The position numbers and the translations under genes were made by a program. The notes under the pieces are model-generated. The model was not told where the DNA came from and ran no database searches. It saw nothing but the letters and a program-made list of their open reading frames with translations. A DNA stretch of 64,000 bases from Candidatus Afararchaeum irisae (GTDB lineage: Archaea > Halobacteriota > Halobacteria > Halobacteriales > Afararchaeaceae): positions 1-64,000 of the forward strand of contig JAXIOF010000001.1 of NCBI GenBank assembly GCA_034190545.1. The letters run 5' to 3'. Shown one piece after another: positions 25,145 to 34,539 of the stretch; the stretch's first letter is position 1; each line of letters starts with the position of its first letter.

Positions 25145-26774
25145 ATGTCCCATAATGGAGAGGGTAGTAGAAGGGATCTGATTCCTTCGACGCCAGGCGA
25201 CCACCAGGGGAATCGTTTTTTGGGATCACAGTGTAGACTCTGTTAGTATATTTGATACTACGCTTAGAGACGGCGAACAGTCTCCAGGGACGTCATTCTC
25301 GCACGACGACAAGATCAAGATAGCAGACACCCTCGACGAGATGGGTGTCGATATCATAGAGGCGGGCTTCCCGATCAACAGTGACGAGGAGTTCGAAGCT
25401 GTACGTGAGATTACACAGCGCGTCGACTCCGACGTCTGTGGTCTTGCGAGGGTCAAGAAGCCCGACATAGACGCTGCTATAGACGCAGACGTCGATCTGA
25501 TACATACGTTCGTCTCGTCGAGCGACGTCCAGATCGAGAACAGCCTCGACTCGTCACGTGAGGAGGTTCTCAACATGACGGCGGAGGCTGTCGAACACAT
25601 AACTGACCACGGCTATGACTGTATGTTCTCGCCGATGGACGCGACACGTACCGACTTCGACTTCCTCGTCGATATAGTCAGTACGGCGAGCGAGGCGGGA
25701 GCCGACATAGTCAACATACCCGACACAGTCGGTGTGATGCGTCCGACTGCGATGAAACGTCTCATATCGGGTCTAAGAGAAGAGGTCGACATACCTTACG
25801 ACGTCCACTGTCACGACGACTTCGGTCTTGCGACCGCGAACTCGATAGCCGGAATCGAGGCGGGTGCTGTCCAGACACAGGTCAGTGTCAACGGAATAGG
25901 CGAGCGTGCCGGAAACGCGGCTCTCGAAGAGGTCGTGATGTCGATAGAGAGCATATTCGGTGTCGACACCGGAATAGACACCACTAAGATATACGAACTC
26001 TCGAAGCTCGTCGAACGTCTCTCAGGAATACCTCTGCCACAGAACAAGCCGATCGTGGGAAGCAACGCCTTCTCACACGAGTCGGGAATCCACGCCGCAG
26101 GCGTGATAGAGGACTCCTCGACATTCGAGCCCGGAATAATGACCCCCGAAATGGTGGGTCACAGACGCCGTCTCGTGATGGGCAAGCACACAGGAAAACA
26201 CAGCGTCCGTGAGACGCTCCAGGACGCAGGATACGACCCGTCGGAGGACGAGGTCAATGAGATCACGAGACGTATCAAGTCGATGGGTGGCAAAGGGAAA
26301 CGCATCACAGACGCCGACGTCTTCGCAATCGCCGAGAGCGTTATGTCGAACGTTCCCGAGTCGGAGAAACTCATCGACCTAGACGAGGTGAGTGTCGTCA
26401 CGGGTAACAAGACTACGCCGATGGCGAGCGTAAAGGCGGACGTCGACGAGGAGGTACGTGTCGACGCGAGCGTCGGAGTAGGTCCTGTTGACGCTGCACT
26501 CAACGCCGTCGAGTCGATAATGGAGAACGAGGAAGGACACGACCACGACATAGAGATAACTGACTTCCATATCGACTCGATAAGCGGCGGAAGCGACGCC
26601 GTCGCCAACGTCTACGTCGGAGTAGCCGACTCGAAGGGACGTGAGGCAAACGCCAACGCGTCGAGCGAGGACATAACTACGGCGAGTGTCGAGGCTGTCG
26701 TCGATGCCATAAACCATCTCGTCAGGAAGAGGGAGTCAGACGACGAGATAGAAGAAACCGAGGCAACACCATGA
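25145..26774 (+). CDS. leuA: 2-isopropylmalate synthase (or citramalate synthase), apparent frameshift in a T6 run
   Basis: Condenses acetyl-CoA with a 2-oxoacid at the head of leucine (or isoleucine) synthesis. The HMGL-like barrel starts at IFDTTLRDGEQSPGTSF and continues through MFSPMDATRT, HCHDDFGLATANS, VSVNGIGERAGNA, to the C-terminal LeuA dimerisation domain and an acidic tail. The long frame has no start codon before 25341 and runs into a stop at 25179, so the barrel start is orphaned. The frame from ATG 25145 reads into GNRF at the T6 run 25216-25221; removing one T joins it perfectly to WDHSVDSVSIFDTTLRD, giving 542 residues. Its last bases overlap ilvB by 4. Whether leucine or citramalate is made cannot be decided by eye. 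Confidence 0.8.
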
Positions 26775-28594
26775 GCAAGTCCGAGGAAGAGAAGTCTGAG
26801 AAAAAATCACAGACACAGACAGAGACAGAGAACGAGGCACAGGCTGAGGAGACTCAAGCCGAAGCCGAGGCAGGTTCGGAGGAGAGACACGAAAGGAGAG
26901 GAGCACGCGCTCTCGTCGAGGGTCTAAAAGACGAGGGCGTCGAAACGATGTTCGGTATAACCGGCGGCGCAGTCATGCCCGTATACGACGAGCTCTACGA
27001 CGATGACGACATAGAGCACATAATGATGGGTCACGAACAGGGCGCAGCCCACGCCGCCGAGGCGTACCACTCGGTCTCGGGACAGCCCGGTGTCTGTCTT
27101 GCGACCTCGGGCCCGGGTGCCACTAACCTGATCACGGGGATAGCAGACGCGAGTATCGACTCACGTAGTGTCGTCGCTATCACGGGTCAGGTTCCGACCG
27201 ACCTGATAGGCAACGACGCCTTCCAGGAGACAGACACACGTGGAATCACGATGCCTATCACTAAGCACAACTACCTCGTCGAGTCGAGCGACGAGGTTCC
27301 CGACACTGTCCAGGAGGCTTTCCACATAAGCTCGACCGGACGACCGGGTCCTGTCGTGATAGACCTCCCGAAGGACGTCTCGAAGGGTAACACCCAAGCA
27401 CAGAAGCGAGACGTCGAAGTCGAGGGCTACAACCCGACATATAAGGGACATCCCGAACAGATCAAGAAAGCTGCGGAGGCTATACAGGACGCCGAAAAGC
27501 CCGTGATCTTCGCGGGCGGTGGTGTCATAATGGCAGAAGCGAGCGACGAGATACGTGAGCTCGCTATGGAGAACGACATACCCGTGACGACTAGTCTTCA
27601 GGGACTCGGAGCCTTCCCCGAGGACCATCCTCTTTCGCTCGGAATGCTCGGAATGCACGGAACCGGCTATGCCAACCGCGCTATCACCGAGTCTGACCTC
27701 CTGATAGCCATAGGCACGAGGTTCGACGACCGTGCGACAGGAAAGATCGAGTCGTTCGCGCCCCGTGCCGAGGTCATACACGTCGACATCGATCCCGCCG
27801 AGATATCGAAGAACATCCACGCCGACATACCCATTGTCGGGGACGCGAAGGAGGTCACACGTAACCTCAACGACTACATAGAAGCCGAGTTCTCGTCACC
27901 CGACACAGCCGACTGGCTTGAGAAGATCGACGACTGGAAGGCGAAGTACCCGATGGAGTACGAAGACGACGAGGACAGTCTCAAGCCACAGTACGTCATT
28001 GAGGAGATCGACAGGATGACTCCCGACGACACCGTCGTCACGACGGGAGTCGGACAGCACCAGATGTGGGCGGCTCAGTGGTACACCTACAAGGAGCCGC
28101 GAACGTGGGTGTCGAGCGGCGGACTCGGTGCGATGGGTGTGGGGCTCCCGATGGCGATAGGAGCCAAGTACGGGGCTCCCGACCAGGAAGTCGTCTGTAT
28201 AGACGGGGACGGCTCGTTCCTGATGACGGTACAGGAGCTCTCGACCGCCGTCCGTGAGGAGCTCGACATCACGGTCGCGATACTCAACAACTACTACCTC
28301 GGAATGGTGAGGCAGTGGCAGGAGCTCTTCAACGACGAGAGGTACGCCGAGTCGGAGATGGAGAAGCTACCACAGTTCGACAAGATCGCAGAGGCGTTCG
28401 GCGCTCACGGGGAGCGCGTCGAGTCCGAGGACGAGGTCGAGGACGCACTCGAAGCCGCGTTCGAGTACGACGGTCCGAGCGTCATCGACTTCATAATCGA
28501 TCCGATGGAGAACGTCTTCCCGATGGTTCCGGCGGGAAGCGGAAACGACGAGTTCATAATGGGCAAAGGAAGTCCCGGGAGTAGAATATCATGA
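26771..28594 (+). CDS. ilvB: Acetolactate synthase large subunit
   Basis: Thiamine-diphosphate enzyme making acetolactate or acetohydroxybutyrate, first common step of valine/isoleucine synthesis. The 607-residue protein has the pyrimidine-binding domain with the catalytic Glu (MMGHEQGAAHAAEAY), a central FAD-binding domain (LGMLGMHGTGYANRA, GTRFDDRATG) and the TPP site (GDGSFLMTVQEL ... NNYYLGMVRQWQELF). The first 45 residues are an extra acidic, Gln/Glu/Ala-rich tail not found in bacterial enzymes. It overlaps leuA and ilvN by 4 bases on each side. Confidence 0.95.
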   Translation: MSKSEEEKSEKKSQTQTETENEAQAEETQAEAEAGSEERHERRGARALVEGLKDEGVETMFGITGGAVMPVYDELYDDDDIEHIMMGHEQGAAHAAEAYHSVSGQPGVCLATSGPGATNLITGIADASIDSRSVVAITGQVPTDLIGNDAFQETDTRGITMPITKHNYLVESSDEVPDTVQEAFHISSTGRPGPVVIDLPKDVSKGNTQAQKRDVEVEGYNPTYKGHPEQIKKAAEAIQDAEKPVIFAGGGVIMAEASDEIRELAMENDIPVTTSLQGLGAFPEDHPLSLGMLGMHGTGYANRAITESDLLIAIGTRFDDRATGKIESFAPRAEVIHVDIDPAEISKNIHADIPIVGDAKEVTRNLNDYIEAEFSSPDTADWLEKIDDWKAKYPMEYEDDEDSLKPQYVIEEIDRMTPDDTVVTTGVGQHQMWAAQWYTYKEPRTWVSSGGLGAMGVGLPMAIGAKYGAPDQEVVCIDGDGSFLMTVQELSTAVREELDITVAILNNYYLGMVRQWQELFNDERYAESEMEKLPQFDKIAEAFGAHGERVESEDEVEDALEAAFEYDGPSVIDFIIDPMENVFPMVPAGSGNDEFIMGKGSPGSRIS

Positions 28595-29151
28595 GTCAGC
28601 CACAGAGAGAACCAAGCGGAGTCCGTAAGGGAGAGTCTGAGAAGGGAGACGGAGTCAGGGAGCACACACTCGCAGTTCTCGTCGAGAACAAGCCGGGTGT
28701 TCTTTCTCGCGTATCGGGTCTCTTCACACGGAGAGGCTTCAACATAGACTCGCTCGCAGTCGGCGAGACCGAGAACCCCAACTACTCACGTATGACGATA
28801 GTAGTTAAGGCAGACGACAAGACGATAGAGCAGGTCTCGAAACAGCTCAACCGTCTCATAGAGGTCATAAAGGTCTCGAACCTCACAGAGGACGAGTCGG
28901 TCGAACGCGAGCTTGCGATGGTAAAGGTCTCGTCGGACGAGGAGGTCAGGAGCGAGATAATGCAGATAACCGACATCTTCCGTGCGACAGTAGTCGACGT
29001 CGGAAGAGAGTCGCTCGTAGTCGAGGTCACGGGCGACTCCGACAAGATAGAGGCGATAGTCGACATGTTGCGCCAGTTCGGAATACGTGAGATGGTCAGA
29101 ACCGGAAAGATCTCTCTCGCGAGAGGTCCTAAGACGACGAAGGCGGACTGA
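28591..29151 (+). CDS. ilvN: Acetolactate synthase small (regulatory) subunit
   Basis: A 186-residue regulatory subunit. An N-terminal ACT domain at about residues 25-100 (HTLAVLVENKPGVLSRVSGLFTRRGFNIDSLAVGETE) binds valine for feedback inhibition. A C-terminal ALS_ss_C domain follows (FRATVVDVGRESLVVEVTGDSDKIEAIVDMLRQFGI). A basic, Ser-rich head precedes the ACT. Translationally coupled to ilvB by a 4-base overlap. Confidence 0.95.
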   Translation: MSQPQREPSGVRKGESEKGDGVREHTLAVLVENKPGVLSRVSGLFTRRGFNIDSLAVGETENPNYSRMTIVVKADDKTIEQVSKQLNRLIEVIKVSNLTEDESVERELAMVKVSSDEEVRSEIMQITDIFRATVVDVGRESLVVEVTGDSDKIEAIVDMLRQFGIREMVRTGKISLARGPKTTKAD

Positions 29152-29217
29152 AACGAGACGAGAGAGTAGGATAGGGAAGACTAATAACCCTCTGTTCATA
29201 CCATACGGATAGAAACA

Positions 29218-30246
29218 ATGACTGACACAGACGTAGATACGGATCCAGACACGGAGATAGACGCTTACTACGACGACGACGCCGATATGTCGTACCTCGA
29301 CGGTAAGACTGTCGCAGTCCTCGGATACGGGTCACAGGGTCACGCACAGGCACAGAACCTCGACGACTCGGGGGTCGACGTCGTCGTAGGTCTGAGACAG
29401 GACTCGTCGTCTTGGGAAGCCGCGAAGGAAGACGGTCTCACGGTAATGGATACGGGTCAGGCTGCCGACAAGGCTGACGTCGTCCAGATACTCGTCCCGG
29501 ATACCGTCCAGCCCGATGTCTACGAGAACAGCGTCGCCCCTAACCTCGACGAGGGAGACGCTCTGATGTTCTCACACGGCTTCAACATACATTATAACCA
29601 GATAAGACCCCCCGAGAACGTCGATGTCCTCATGGTTGCGCCGAAGGCTCCCGGACATCTCGTGAGAAGAACCTACGAGAGAGGCGAGGGTACACCCGGA
29701 CTCCTAGCCGTCGAACACGACTACACCGGAGAAGCCGAGGAGATAGGACTCGCCTACGCGAAGGGAATCGGCTGTACGCGTTCGGGTGTGCTTGAGACGA
29801 GCTTCAAGGAGGAGACGGAGACTGACCTCTTCGGTGAACAGGCTGTCCTCTGTGGTGGAGCCTCCGCACTCGTGAAGCAGGGGTACGAGACACTCGTTGA
29901 CGCGGGGTACTCGCCCGAGATGGCTTACTTCGAGTGCATGAACGAGCTAAAGCTCATAGTCGACCTGATGTTCGAGGGCGGTCTTGAGAAGATGAGAAAC
30001 TCGATAAGTGACACCGCCGAGTACGGCGACCTCACACGTGGACCTCGGGTCATAGACGAAGACGTGAGAGAGAACATGGAGGAGGTTCTCGAAGAGGTTC
30101 AGAACGGTGAGTTCGCACGCGAGTGGATAACTGAGAACCAGACTGGACGTCCCGTCTATAGCCAGCTAAAGGAGAGAGACGAGAACCACGAGATAGAGGC
30201 AGTCGGCGACGAGCTACGTTCGTTGATGACGTGGGTCGACGAGTAA
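29218..30246 (+). CDS. ilvC: Ketol-acid reductoisomerase (class I)
   Basis: NAD(P)H- and Mg-dependent enzyme of branched-chain amino-acid synthesis. The 342-residue class I form begins with a Rossmann loop [17 protein letters not shown] and has the knotted C-terminal domain with metal ligands in GEQAVLCGG and [18 protein letters not shown]. The beta-alpha-beta cofactor loop reads [16 protein letters not shown], where serines suggest NADPH use. Preceded by an acidic Asp/Thr-rich N-terminus. It is 66 bases after ilvN. Confidence 0.95.
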   Translation: MTDTDVDTDPDTEIDAYYDDDADMSYLDGKTVAVLGYGSQGHAQAQNLDDSGVDVVVGLRQDSSSWEAAKEDGLTVMDTGQAADKADVVQILVPDTVQPDVYENSVAPNLDEGDALMFSHGFNIHYNQIRPPENVDVLMVAPKAPGHLVRRTYERGEGTPGLLAVEHDYTGEAEEIGLAYAKGIGCTRSGVLETSFKEETETDLFGEQAVLCGGASALVKQGYETLVDAGYSPEMAYFECMNELKLIVDLMFEGGLEKMRNSISDTAEYGDLTRGPRVIDEDVRENMEEVLEEVQNGEFAREWITENQTGRPVYSQLKERDENHEIEAVGDELRSLMTWVDE

Positions 30247-30347
30247 TACTAATAAGACAGCTCCGCGGTTTCTTCTTCGTAACACAGTCAATCACCAGAG
30301 GTTATAGACTACGAGAACCTACACAACACACGAGAGAACAGAACAAG

Positions 30348-31751
30348 ATGTCAGAACGAACACTATACGACAAGGTCTGGGATCGCCACGAGGTACGTCA
30401 GCTTCCCACGGGACAGTCACAGCTCTTCGTAGGGCTCCATCTCATACACGAGGTCACGAGCCCACAGGCTTTCGGGATGCTGGAGGAGCGCGACCTCGAA
30501 GTCGCATTTCCCGACAGGACTTACGCCACGACCGACCACATAGTTCCGACGAAGGATCGCTCACGTCCGTTCGAGGACGAACAGGCAGAGGTCATGCTCC
30601 AGGAGCTAGAGAAGAACACTCAGAAGTACGACATAGAGTTCTTCGACCTCGACTCGGGACACCAGGGAATCGTCCACGTAGTCGGACCCGAGATGGGTCT
30701 CACACAGCCCGGTATGACGATAGCGTGTGGCGACTCACACACGAGCACACACGGCGCGTTCGGCTCGATCGGCATGGGGGTCGGCACGAGTCAGATACGT
30801 GATATATTCGCGACGGGCTGTATAGCCGCCGAGAAACAGGACGTCAGACGTATACAGGTCGAGGGATCGCTCAGCGAGGGCGTCTACGCGAAGGATCTCA
30901 TACTCCGTATCATCGACGAACTCGGCGTCGAGGGTGGAATAGGCTACGTCTACGAGTACGGCGGACCCGCGATAGACGAGCTCGACATGGACGGAAGGAT
31001 GTCGATATGTAACATGAGCATAGAAGGAGGTGCGCGAGCGGGATACGTCAACCCCGACGAGACGACCTTCGAGTACATAAAGGGACGTGAGTACGCTCCC
31101 GACGACGAAAACTGGGACGACGCCGTCGAGTACTGGGAGTCGATAAGATCCGACGAAGACGCCGAGTACGACGACTACGTCGAGTTCGACGCCGACGAAC
31201 TAGAGCCGATGGTGACCTGGGGAATAACCCCCGGACAGGTCGTCGGAATCTCCGAGAACACTCCGTCTCTCGATGAACTCCCCGAGGGAGACCGTGAGAC
31301 TGCCGAGAAGGCGTACGACCACATGCAGTTAGAGCCCGGACAGTCGATGGAGGGCGTAGACGTAGACGTCGCCTTCCTCGGCTCTTGTACGAACGCACGT
31401 CTCTCCGACCTCAGAGAGGCGGCGGAGGTACTCGAAGGACACGAGGTAGACCCCGACGTCAAGGCTCTCGCAGTACCCGGATCACAGGGTGTCAAGAGAC
31501 GAGCCGAGGAGGAAGGCATAGCCGATGTATTCAGAGAAGCGGGCTTCGAGTGGCGAGGCGCGGGCTGTTCGATGTGTCTCGGAATGAACAACGACCAGCT
31601 TCAGGGTGACCAGCTGTGTGTCTCGTCGTCGAACAGGAACTACATAGGACGTATGGGAAGCAAGGAAGGACGTACGGTTCTCATGAGCCCCGCTATGGTC
31701 GCCGCCGCGGCGGTCGAGGGTGAGATAACCGATGTGAGGAGGATGATATAG
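30348..31751 (+). CDS. leuC: 3-isopropylmalate dehydratase large subunit
   Basis: Aconitase-family large subunit of leucine synthesis. The 467-residue protein has the 4Fe-4S ligands in [11 protein letters not shown] and GAGCSMCLG, plus [20 protein letters not shown]. The start is at ATG 30348 ([12 protein letters not shown]), the family start. The stop is directly followed by the leuD ATG. Confidence 0.93.
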   Translation: MSERTLYDKVWDRHEVRQLPTGQSQLFVGLHLIHEVTSPQAFGMLEERDLEVAFPDRTYATTDHIVPTKDRSRPFEDEQAEVMLQELEKNTQKYDIEFFDLDSGHQGIVHVVGPEMGLTQPGMTIACGDSHTSTHGAFGSIGMGVGTSQIRDIFATGCIAAEKQDVRRIQVEGSLSEGVYAKDLILRIIDELGVEGGIGYVYEYGGPAIDELDMDGRMSICNMSIEGGARAGYVNPDETTFEYIKGREYAPDDENWDDAVEYWESIRSDEDAEYDDYVEFDADELEPMVTWGITPGQVVGISENTPSLDELPEGDRETAEKAYDHMQLEPGQSMEGVDVDVAFLGSCTNARLSDLREAAEVLEGHEVDPDVKALAVPGSQGVKRRAEEEGIADVFREAGFEWRGAGCSMCLGMNNDQLQGDQLCVSSSNRNYIGRMGSKEGRTVLMSPAMVAAAAVEGEITDVRRMI

Positions 31752-32396
31752 ATGTCCGACACCGACACTGATACCGAGATCGACAAAAACGACAACGACA
31801 GCAGAAAGTCCGTCAGACGCGTGACGGGAACCGGAGTTCCGCTGAGAGGCGACGACATCGACACCGACCAGATAGTCCCCGCGAGGTTCCTCAAGGAGGT
31901 CACATTCGAGAACATGGGGAACTACGCCTTCTACGACGCACGCCGTGACGACGACGGCGAACTCAACGACCATCCGTTCAACGTCTACAACGGAAACATA
32001 CTCGTAGTCAACGACAACTTCGGCTGTGGATCGTCACGCGAACACGCCCCACAGGCTCTTATGCGGTGGGGTATCGAGGGTATCATAGGCGAGTCGTTCG
32101 CCGAGATATTCGCCGATAACTGTTCTTCGCTCGGAATACCGACGGTGACAGCCGACCACGAGACAGTCGACGAGATACAGTCGACGGTCGAAGACGATCC
32201 CGAGACACCTATCGAGATCAGAATTCAAGACGAGACCGTAACCGTCGGAGACGAGACAGTAGACGTCGGTATAGAGCCGTCGCTCAAGGAGGCTCTTCTC
32301 GAAGGCATCTGGGACACGACCGCGCTCATGAAGAGTAACCTCGACGAAGTACGAGAGACCTACGAGGAGCTACCCTACACCTCGAACTTCGACTAG
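31752..32396 (+). CDS. leuD: 3-isopropylmalate dehydratase small subunit
   Basis: A 214-residue aconitase swivel domain. Active-site motif GCGSSREHAPQALMRWGIEG is present, with DDIDTDQIVPARFLKEVTF upstream. It begins on the base after the leuC stop, and has an acidic, low-complexity head of about 20 residues. Its 3' end overlaps the convergent gene by 4 bases. leuB is not adjacent; a candidate lies at 58.8 kb. Confidence 0.93.
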   Translation: MSDTDTDTEIDKNDNDSRKSVRRVTGTGVPLRGDDIDTDQIVPARFLKEVTFENMGNYAFYDARRDDDGELNDHPFNVYNGNILVVNDNFGCGSSREHAPQALMRWGIEGIIGESFAEIFADNCSSLGIPTVTADHETVDEIQSTVEDDPETPIEIRIQDETVTVGDETVDVGIEPSLKEALLEGIWDTTALMKSNLDEVRETYEELPYTSNFD

Positions 32397-32890
32397 ATCT
32401 CGCCCGCGCCGAAACCTCTCTCCTCTCCTACCGAGAGGTACGACTCGACGAGTGCCCCGACCGCGTCTATGTGTCTTATAACCGAGAGGAGTGAGTGGTT
32501 GAGTTCCTGTCTGTCTATCTCGGGATACAGAACCCTCTCTATCGAGAGACGGTGAAGCTCGTCGAACTCCGCGATCTCTCCCTGTGGGTTGACATACCGG
32601 AATGTGCCCTCGAACGTCCTGAGGAGACGCCGTATCCTCCTGTCGATCTCGTCCTTCGTCTCCTCGTGGAGAGCGTCGAACTCCCTCAGGCTGTCCTCTA
32701 CTGTCATGCTCGCCGTAAGCACGACGACGTCCTTCGGCTTGAGCTTAGCAACCCTCGCGCTGCCTCTCGACGTAGAGACGTCGTAGAGGAAGTCACGCGT
32801 ACCCTCGTCCGACTCGATGAGTTTGACCTCGAATATCTGACCGTCGATGTAGTTACTAATCTTCTCCTGTGTGATTGAATCTGAGGTCAT
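32393..32890 (-). CDS. Uncharacterised conserved-looking protein
   Basis: A 165-residue protein I do not recognise. The N-terminal half is a strand-rich segment (ISNYIDGQIFEVKLIESDEGTRDFLYDVSTSRGSARVAKLKPKDVVVLTAS) followed by an all-helical charged region with RRIRRLLRTFEG and repeated heptad-like leucines; a short two-layer domain plus a coiled-coil-like tail is possible. No catalytic signature. It is convergent with leuD and divergent from msrA; the start at 32890 is 85 bases from the msrA start. Amino-acid composition matches neighbours, so I consider it real. Confidence 0.6.
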   Translation of the reverse strand: MTSDSITQEKISNYIDGQIFEVKLIESDEGTRDFLYDVSTSRGSARVAKLKPKDVVVLTASMTVEDSLREFDALHEETKDEIDRRIRRLLRTFEGTFRYVNPQGEIAEFDELHRLSIERVLYPEIDRQELNHSLLSVIRHIDAVGALVESYLSVGEERGFGAGEI

Positions 32891-32975
32891 AATACTCCCG
32901 AGTAGGGCGCGGTATACATACTTTGGCTTTGATCTGACCGGGAAGCCTCTTCTACCCCGAGTTCATATACCGAGT

Positions 32976-33527
32976 ATGACCACGGAGAGAGCCACCTTCG
33001 CCGGGGGATGTTTCTGGTGTACCGAGTCGGTATTCAAACACGTCGAGGGAGTCGACTCCGTAGTCTCGGGGTATACGGGAGGCGAAACTGACGATCCTAC
33101 GTACAAGGAGGTATGTACGGGAAAGACGGGACACGCCGAGGCGGTACAGGTGAGCTACGATCCCGACGTCGTGAGTTACAGAGAACTTCTAGAGATCTTC
33201 TTCTCGACACACGACCCCACGACTCTCAACAGACAGGGACCCGATGTCGGAAGCCAGTACAGGTCGGCGGTCTTCTACCACGACGATGAACAGAGGCGCG
33301 AGGTCGAGTCGCTCGTCGACGAACTCGAATCCTCCGACGAGTATCCCTACGGAAAGGGAGATATAGTCACCGAGATAAACGAGCTTGAGGAGTTCTACGA
33401 GGCAGAGGAGTACCACCAGGACTACTACGACAAGAACCCCGGAAACGCCTACTGTAACGCCAACATCGAGCCGAAGCTCAGAAAGCTGAGGAAGAAGTTC
33501 AGCGACACCGTCGAGTCGGACGTGTAG
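32976..33527 (+). CDS. msrA: Peptide methionine-S-sulfoxide reductase
   Basis: Repairs the S epimer of methionine sulfoxide. The catalytic signature GGCFWCTE is at residues 10-17 (C12 nucleophile), with YTGGETDDPTYKEVCTGKTGHAEAV after it and the MsrA core HDPTTLNRQGPDVGSQYRS. Of the C-terminal resolving region, YCNANIEPKL holds a cysteine. Start taken at ATG 32976; the upstream start would add a basic unrelated 35 residues. No MsrB is nearby. Confidence 0.92.
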   Translation: MTTERATFAGGCFWCTESVFKHVEGVDSVVSGYTGGETDDPTYKEVCTGKTGHAEAVQVSYDPDVVSYRELLEIFFSTHDPTTLNRQGPDVGSQYRSAVFYHDDEQRREVESLVDELESSDEYPYGKGDIVTEINELEEFYEAEEYHQDYYDKNPGNAYCNANIEPKLRKLRKKFSDTVESDV

Positions 33528-33582
33528 ATGTAGATTATCCCGAAGAGCTTTTGAGCTTTCTAAATGATCAAATAAAACATAC

Positions 33583-34482
33583 ATGACAGACGACAAGACT
33601 GTCGGATTCATAGGTCTCGGAATAATGGGAAAGCCGATGGCGGAGAACCTCTTGGAAGCGGGCTACTCGGTAGTCGGAAACAACCGTTCGCCCGAGCCCG
33701 TCGAGGATCTGGTTAGCCAGGGTGCCGACTCCGCCGCGACGCCCGAGGAGGTCGCGGAGAGAAGCGATGTCGTGATCTCCGTCCTGCCCGACTCCGACGT
33801 CGTGAAGGACGTCGCTCTCGGAGACGACGGAGTGATAGACGGAATCAGCGAGGGCGACGTCTTCATAGACATGTCGACTATCTCCCCCACTGTCACACAG
33901 GAGATAGCCGACGAGCTACACGAGGTCGGCGCTGACATGCTCGACGCTCCGATAAGCGGCGGAGAGGAGGGCGCAATAGAGGGAACACTCTCGATAATGG
34001 TCGGCGGAAACGACGACACCCTCGACGACCACCGCGATCTATTCGAGGTCATGGGCGATACTGTGACCCACTGCGGAGACCACGGCTCGGGACAGGTCGC
34101 TAAGGCGTGTAACCAGATCGTCCTCGGCGTGACACTTCAGGGAGTCAGCGAGGCACTCGTCTTCGCCAAGAAGGCAGGTGCGGATCTCGATGCAGTCCTC
34201 AACGCCATAAGCGGGGGTGCGGCTTCGTGCTGGGCACTCGACGCACGTGCCCCGCGTGTTATAGAGGGCAACTTCGACCCCGGATTCTTCGCGTCGTACC
34301 ATTACAAGGATCTGCGTATAGCCACAGACGCCGGCGAGGCTTTCGGATCGCCGATGCCCGCGACGGAGCTCGTCCACGAGATGTTCAAGTCTATGGAACA
34401 GAAAGGACTCGGGATGGAGGATCACTCAGCGATTATCAAGATAGTCGAGGATCTCGCCGACGAGAAGGCACGAGTCGAGTAG
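33583..34482 (+). CDS. 3-hydroxyisobutyrate dehydrogenase-family reductase
   Basis: A 299-residue beta-hydroxyacid dehydrogenase. NAD(P) loop GFIGLGIMGKPMAENLL at the start, substrate motif DAPISGGEEGAIEGTLSIMVGG, and catalytic Lys in GSGQVAKACNQIV are all present. The family includes 3-hydroxyisobutyrate, tartronate-semialdehyde and 6-phosphogluconate-like reductases; valine breakdown via 3-hydroxyisobutyrate followed by methylmalonyl-CoA mutase (next gene) is a reasonable guess. A TATA-like ATTTTTTATATT sits between it and mutB. Confidence 0.85.
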   Translation: MTDDKTVGFIGLGIMGKPMAENLLEAGYSVVGNNRSPEPVEDLVSQGADSAATPEEVAERSDVVISVLPDSDVVKDVALGDDGVIDGISEGDVFIDMSTISPTVTQEIADELHEVGADMLDAPISGGEEGAIEGTLSIMVGGNDDTLDDHRDLFEVMGDTVTHCGDHGSGQVAKACNQIVLGVTLQGVSEALVFAKKAGADLDAVLNAISGGAASCWALDARAPRVIEGNFDPGFFASYHYKDLRIATDAGEAFGSPMPATELVHEMFKSMEQKGLGMEDHSAIIKIVEDLADEKARVE

Positions 34483-34505
34483 GCGCGCCGGATTCCGATA
34501 GGAGA

Positions 34506-34515
34506 TTTTTTATAT
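34506..34515 (+). promoter_or_regulatory. TATA-like box for methylmalonyl-CoA mutase gene
   Basis: TTTTTATATT is 25-34 bases before the ATG at 34540. It can also be the T-rich terminator for the upstream reductase gene. Confidence 0.5.
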
Positions 34516-34539
34516 TAGTTTCGTCCATTGTTAAGTAGT

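Noticed and set aside
25145-25246. Stand-alone 33-codon peptide before leuA
   Set aside because: Its sequence joins leuA's N-terminus once one T is removed, so it is the broken 5' end of leuA rather than a leader peptide.
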